Source of the DNA: GCA-958296115 sp965222445 | GTDB taxonomy: Bacteria > Chloroflexota > Dehalococcoidia > Lucifugimonadales > CAJWER01 | DNA: 64,000 nucleotides | Assembly (NCBI GenBank): GCA_965222445.1 | Contig: CBDCTY010000002.1 | Location: 558,001 to 622,000 of the forward strand | Direction of reading: 5' to 3' | Part shown: positions 62,467 through 64,000 of the stretch, piece by piece | Numbering within the stretch: the first letter of the stretch is position 1 | Layout of the letters: each line of letters begins with the position of its first letter | Made by a program: the position numbers and the translations under genes | The notes under the pieces: generated by a model | Told to the model about the DNA's origin: nothing | Seen by the model: only the letters and a program-made list of their open reading frames with translations | Database searches by the model: none

Positions 62467-63051
62467 ATGAGAGCCGTCATCCGAGAGCTGTTCGAGACGA
62501 TCATCCTTGCCCTCCTCATCTTCCTGGGGTTCCACCTGAGCATTGGGAACTATCGTGTGGAGGGCTCCAGCATGGTCCCGAGCCTGGAGGAGGGCGAGTA
62601 CGTCATCGTCAACAAGCTCGTCTACGCACGGCCGCCCGTAGACCTGCTGCCGTTCGTGGGAGAGGTGGAGGACCCCTATCTCTTCCATGGCCCCCGCCGC
62701 GGCGAGGTGATAATCTTCGAGTTCCCGCGAGACTTCGAGCGAGACTTCGTAAAGAGGGTCGTCGGCCTCCCGGGCGACACCGTGGAGATCCAGCGCGGCC
62801 AGGTGATCGTCAACGGCATTCCGCTGAACGAGCCCTACATCACGCAGCGCGGCAACGGAAGCCATCCGAAGACGACTGTGCCGGAGGGCTCGTACTTCGT
62901 CTTGGGCGACAACCGCCGCGCAAGCAACGATTCCCGGGACTGGGGCCCCGTGTCCGAGAGCAGGATCATCGGCAGGGCATGGGTCAGCTTCTGGCCCCTG
63001 AACCGGTGGCAGGCTATCGACGTGCCCGAAACATGGGCCGCAGTACCCTGA
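62467..63051 (+). CDS. lepB: signal peptidase I
   Basis: A 194-residue type I signal peptidase: one N-terminal membrane anchor (8-25), catalytic serine S35 in EGSSMVPSL, lysine K96 in FVKRVVGLPGD, and the GDNRRASNDSRDWGPV box. It removes Sec and Tat signal peptides outside the membrane. Length fits the short Gram-positive/Chloroflexota form. ATG 62467 follows an AGAAGAA stretch. It is the last gene before a repeat-rich gap. Confidence 0.93.
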   Translation: MRAVIRELFETIILALLIFLGFHLSIGNYRVEGSSMVPSLEEGEYVIVNKLVYARPPVDLLPFVGEVEDPYLFHGPRRGEVIIFEFPRDFERDFVKRVVGLPGDTVEIQRGQVIVNGIPLNEPYITQRGNGSHPKTTVPEGSYFVLGDNRRASNDSRDWGPVSESRIIGRAWVSFWPLNRWQAIDVPETWAAVP

Positions 63052-63077
63052 CTAGGCAGTGTTTACATTTGAGATAC

Positions 63078-63115
63078 CAGGCATTTCATAACCCAGCAGG
63101 CATTTCATAACCCAG
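63078..63115 (+). repeat. perfect 19-bp tandem duplication
   Basis: CAGGCATTTCATAACCCAG occurs twice in direct tandem (63078-63096, 63097-63115), just beyond lepB. Confidence 0.8.
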
Positions 63116-63126
63116 TAAGCCGTCTA

Positions 63127-63252
63127 ATACCAATTTATTTTGAGCGCGCCGTAAATCCGTCATTCCCGCGAAGAGCCTGCCCCGTACTCGATACGGGGCG
63201 GGAACCCACTCCCTGGCCGCACATATACGGCGGCATCACGGTGACTTGGTAT
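63127..63252 (+). mobile_element. MITE-like repeat, long form
   Basis: ATACCAATTTATTTTGAG to TTGGTAT with the CCCCGTA-CTCGA-TACGGGG hairpin. Followed almost directly by a different inverted-repeat element. Confidence 0.85.
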
Positions 63253-63256
63253 AATT

Positions 63257-63358
63257 TGTCATTCTGAGGAGCAAAGCGACGAAGAATCTAGAGCCTATGC
63301 CTGAAGCGCCCCTACCGCTTTAGATTCTTCACTCCACTTCGCTGCGTTCAGAATGACA
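63257..63358. mobile_element. TGTCATTCTGA inverted-repeat element
   Basis: It starts TGTCATTCTGA and ends TTCAGAATGACA. GAAGAATCTA and TTAGATTCTTC arms lie inside. The whole 102-bp unit can fold on itself. It is a widespread MITE-like type, here once only. No gene between lepB and 63403. Confidence 0.7.
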
Positions 63359-63402
63359 TGAAACCGAAATGCCGACATAGCCTAGAGGAGGCAGGAGCGA
63401 AC

Positions 63403-64000
63403 ATGACATCCGCCGCCGTCGGCACCGGCTCATACAAGGTCATAGGCACGCGCCCCATCAGGCACGATGGCGTCCCCAAGGTTACCGGTGAGGCGCAGTA
63501 CGGCGCGGACATCCGACTGCCGGGGATGCTGTACGGCAAGGTGCTCAGGAGCCCTCACGCCCACGCCGTCATCAGGTCGATCGACACTAGCCGGGCGGAG
63601 GCGCACCCTGACGTGCGTGCCGTAGCCACGGCGGCAGATCTTGGTGCGGTGGGCGGCGTCGGCAGGGAGGTCGTCCTGGGCGCGACGCAGACGGACAACG
63701 TGCTGGCAAGCCGCAAAGTCCTGTACAAGGGCCACGCGGTCGCAGCCGTTGCCGCGGCCAGCCCCCACGCCGCCGAAGAGACCCTGTCACTGATCGATAT
63801 AGAGTACGAGCCGCTCCCGTCGGTCACCAACGTCGAGGACGCCATGAGACCCGATGCGCCCTGGCTGCACGAGAGCTGGGCGTCAGACGGCTCCTCGATC
63901 CCAAATGTCGCAGGCCACGAACAGCACAAGTTCGGCGATTTGGAGAGCGGCTTTGCGGCCGCCGACGTCGTCATCGAGCGCGAATACCGGACCCAGACCG
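63403..64000 (+). CDS. xanthine-dehydrogenase-family molybdopterin-binding subunit (partial)
   Basis: The first 199 codons of a CoxL/XdhA-type large subunit, cut by the window end. The a/b-hammerhead domain is clear: GTRPIRHDGVPKVTGEAQYGAD, MLYGKVLRSPHAHAVI, VLYKGHAVAAVAAASPHAAEE and IEYEPLPSV. Members hydroxylate purines, aldehydes, CO or aromatic compounds using a Mo-cytosine-dinucleotide cofactor. ATG 63403 has strong GGAGG/AGGAG sites upstream. The FAD and iron-sulfur subunits are presumably beyond the window. The catalytic glutamate region is not included, so the subtype cannot be told. Confidence 0.9.
   Translation, partial: MTSAAVGTGSYKVIGTRPIRHDGVPKVTGEAQYGADIRLPGMLYGKVLRSPHAHAVIRSIDTSRAEAHPDVRAVATAADLGAVGGVGREVVLGATQTDNVLASRKVLYKGHAVAAVAAASPHAAEETLSLIDIEYEPLPSVTNVEDAMRPDAPWLHESWASDGSSIPNVAGHEQHKFGDLESGFAAADVVIEREYRTQT

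Overview
The window looks like a piece of a high-GC bacterial chromosome, most likely Chloroflexota of the Dehalococcoidia/SAR202 type. That is an inference from content: tandem enolase-superfamily sugar-acid dehydratases, PhyH dioxygenase, sulfite-oxidase-like and CoxL/XdhA-like molybdoenzymes, a GH42 remnant, DinB-like and DUF2203 proteins, a 5S rRNA gene unlinked from 23S, and frequent TTG/GTG starts. No 16S or 23S gene is present to settle it.

Layout. 0.3-9.7 kb: a minus-strand housekeeping run, 5S rRNA, then rpsA-clpC-radA-DinB-larC-sugar transferase, facing a DPM1-like glycosyltransferase. 9.7-14.8 kb: a Gfo/Idh oxidoreductase and PhyH dioxygenase diverge from an acetolactate-synthase-like TPP enzyme with a DUF2203 protein; a seven-repeat RCC1-like secreted protein follows. 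14.8-20.3 kb: a minus-strand sugar-acid operon (mutarotase-like protein, 150-aa unknown, two 380-aa enolase paralogues) and a membrane-anchored molybdoenzyme. 20.3-26.4 kb: accessory DNA with a two-gene module containing a degenerate ImmA/IrrE-type protein, an SDR, a GIY-YIG nuclease bracketed by palindromic repeats, a COG3199 kinase-like protein, and gene-poor repeat DNA. 26.3-37.3 kb: repeat-rich DNA around a giant cadherin/FN3/LRR surface protein split by a one-base frameshift, tRNA-Lys, and truncated GH42 and CRTAC-like genes. 37.6-44.6 kb: PLP decarboxylase plus VPS10/BNR propeller protein, a P-loop ORF bounded by repeats, an MBL hydrolase, a DinB protein and tRNA-Arg. 44.8-52.5 kb: dprA-topA-xer-aroQ-pepP operon, with dprA cut by an IS1380-family element. 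52.7-54.1 kb: PspC and LiaF-like envelope proteins. 54.8-64 kb: dxs, nucleoside deoxyribosyltransferase, a deoxysugar-type cluster (mutarotase, lactonase-like, a PLP-lysine-less alanine-racemase-fold protein), tsaD, a cupredoxin lipoprotein, lepB and the start of a xanthine-dehydrogenase-type subunit.

The most striking structure is a dispersed 102/126-bp MITE-like repeat (13 near-complete copies plus one partial) with short ATACCAA/TTGGTAT ends and an exchangeable central hairpin. Several copies abut genes, and some supply the start or stop codon of the adjoining ORF. The other items most worth following up are the exactly reconstructable IS insertion in dprA, the ImmA/IrrE-like pair, the frameshifted giant adhesin, and the fold-III protein that has lost its PLP lysine and metal ligands.
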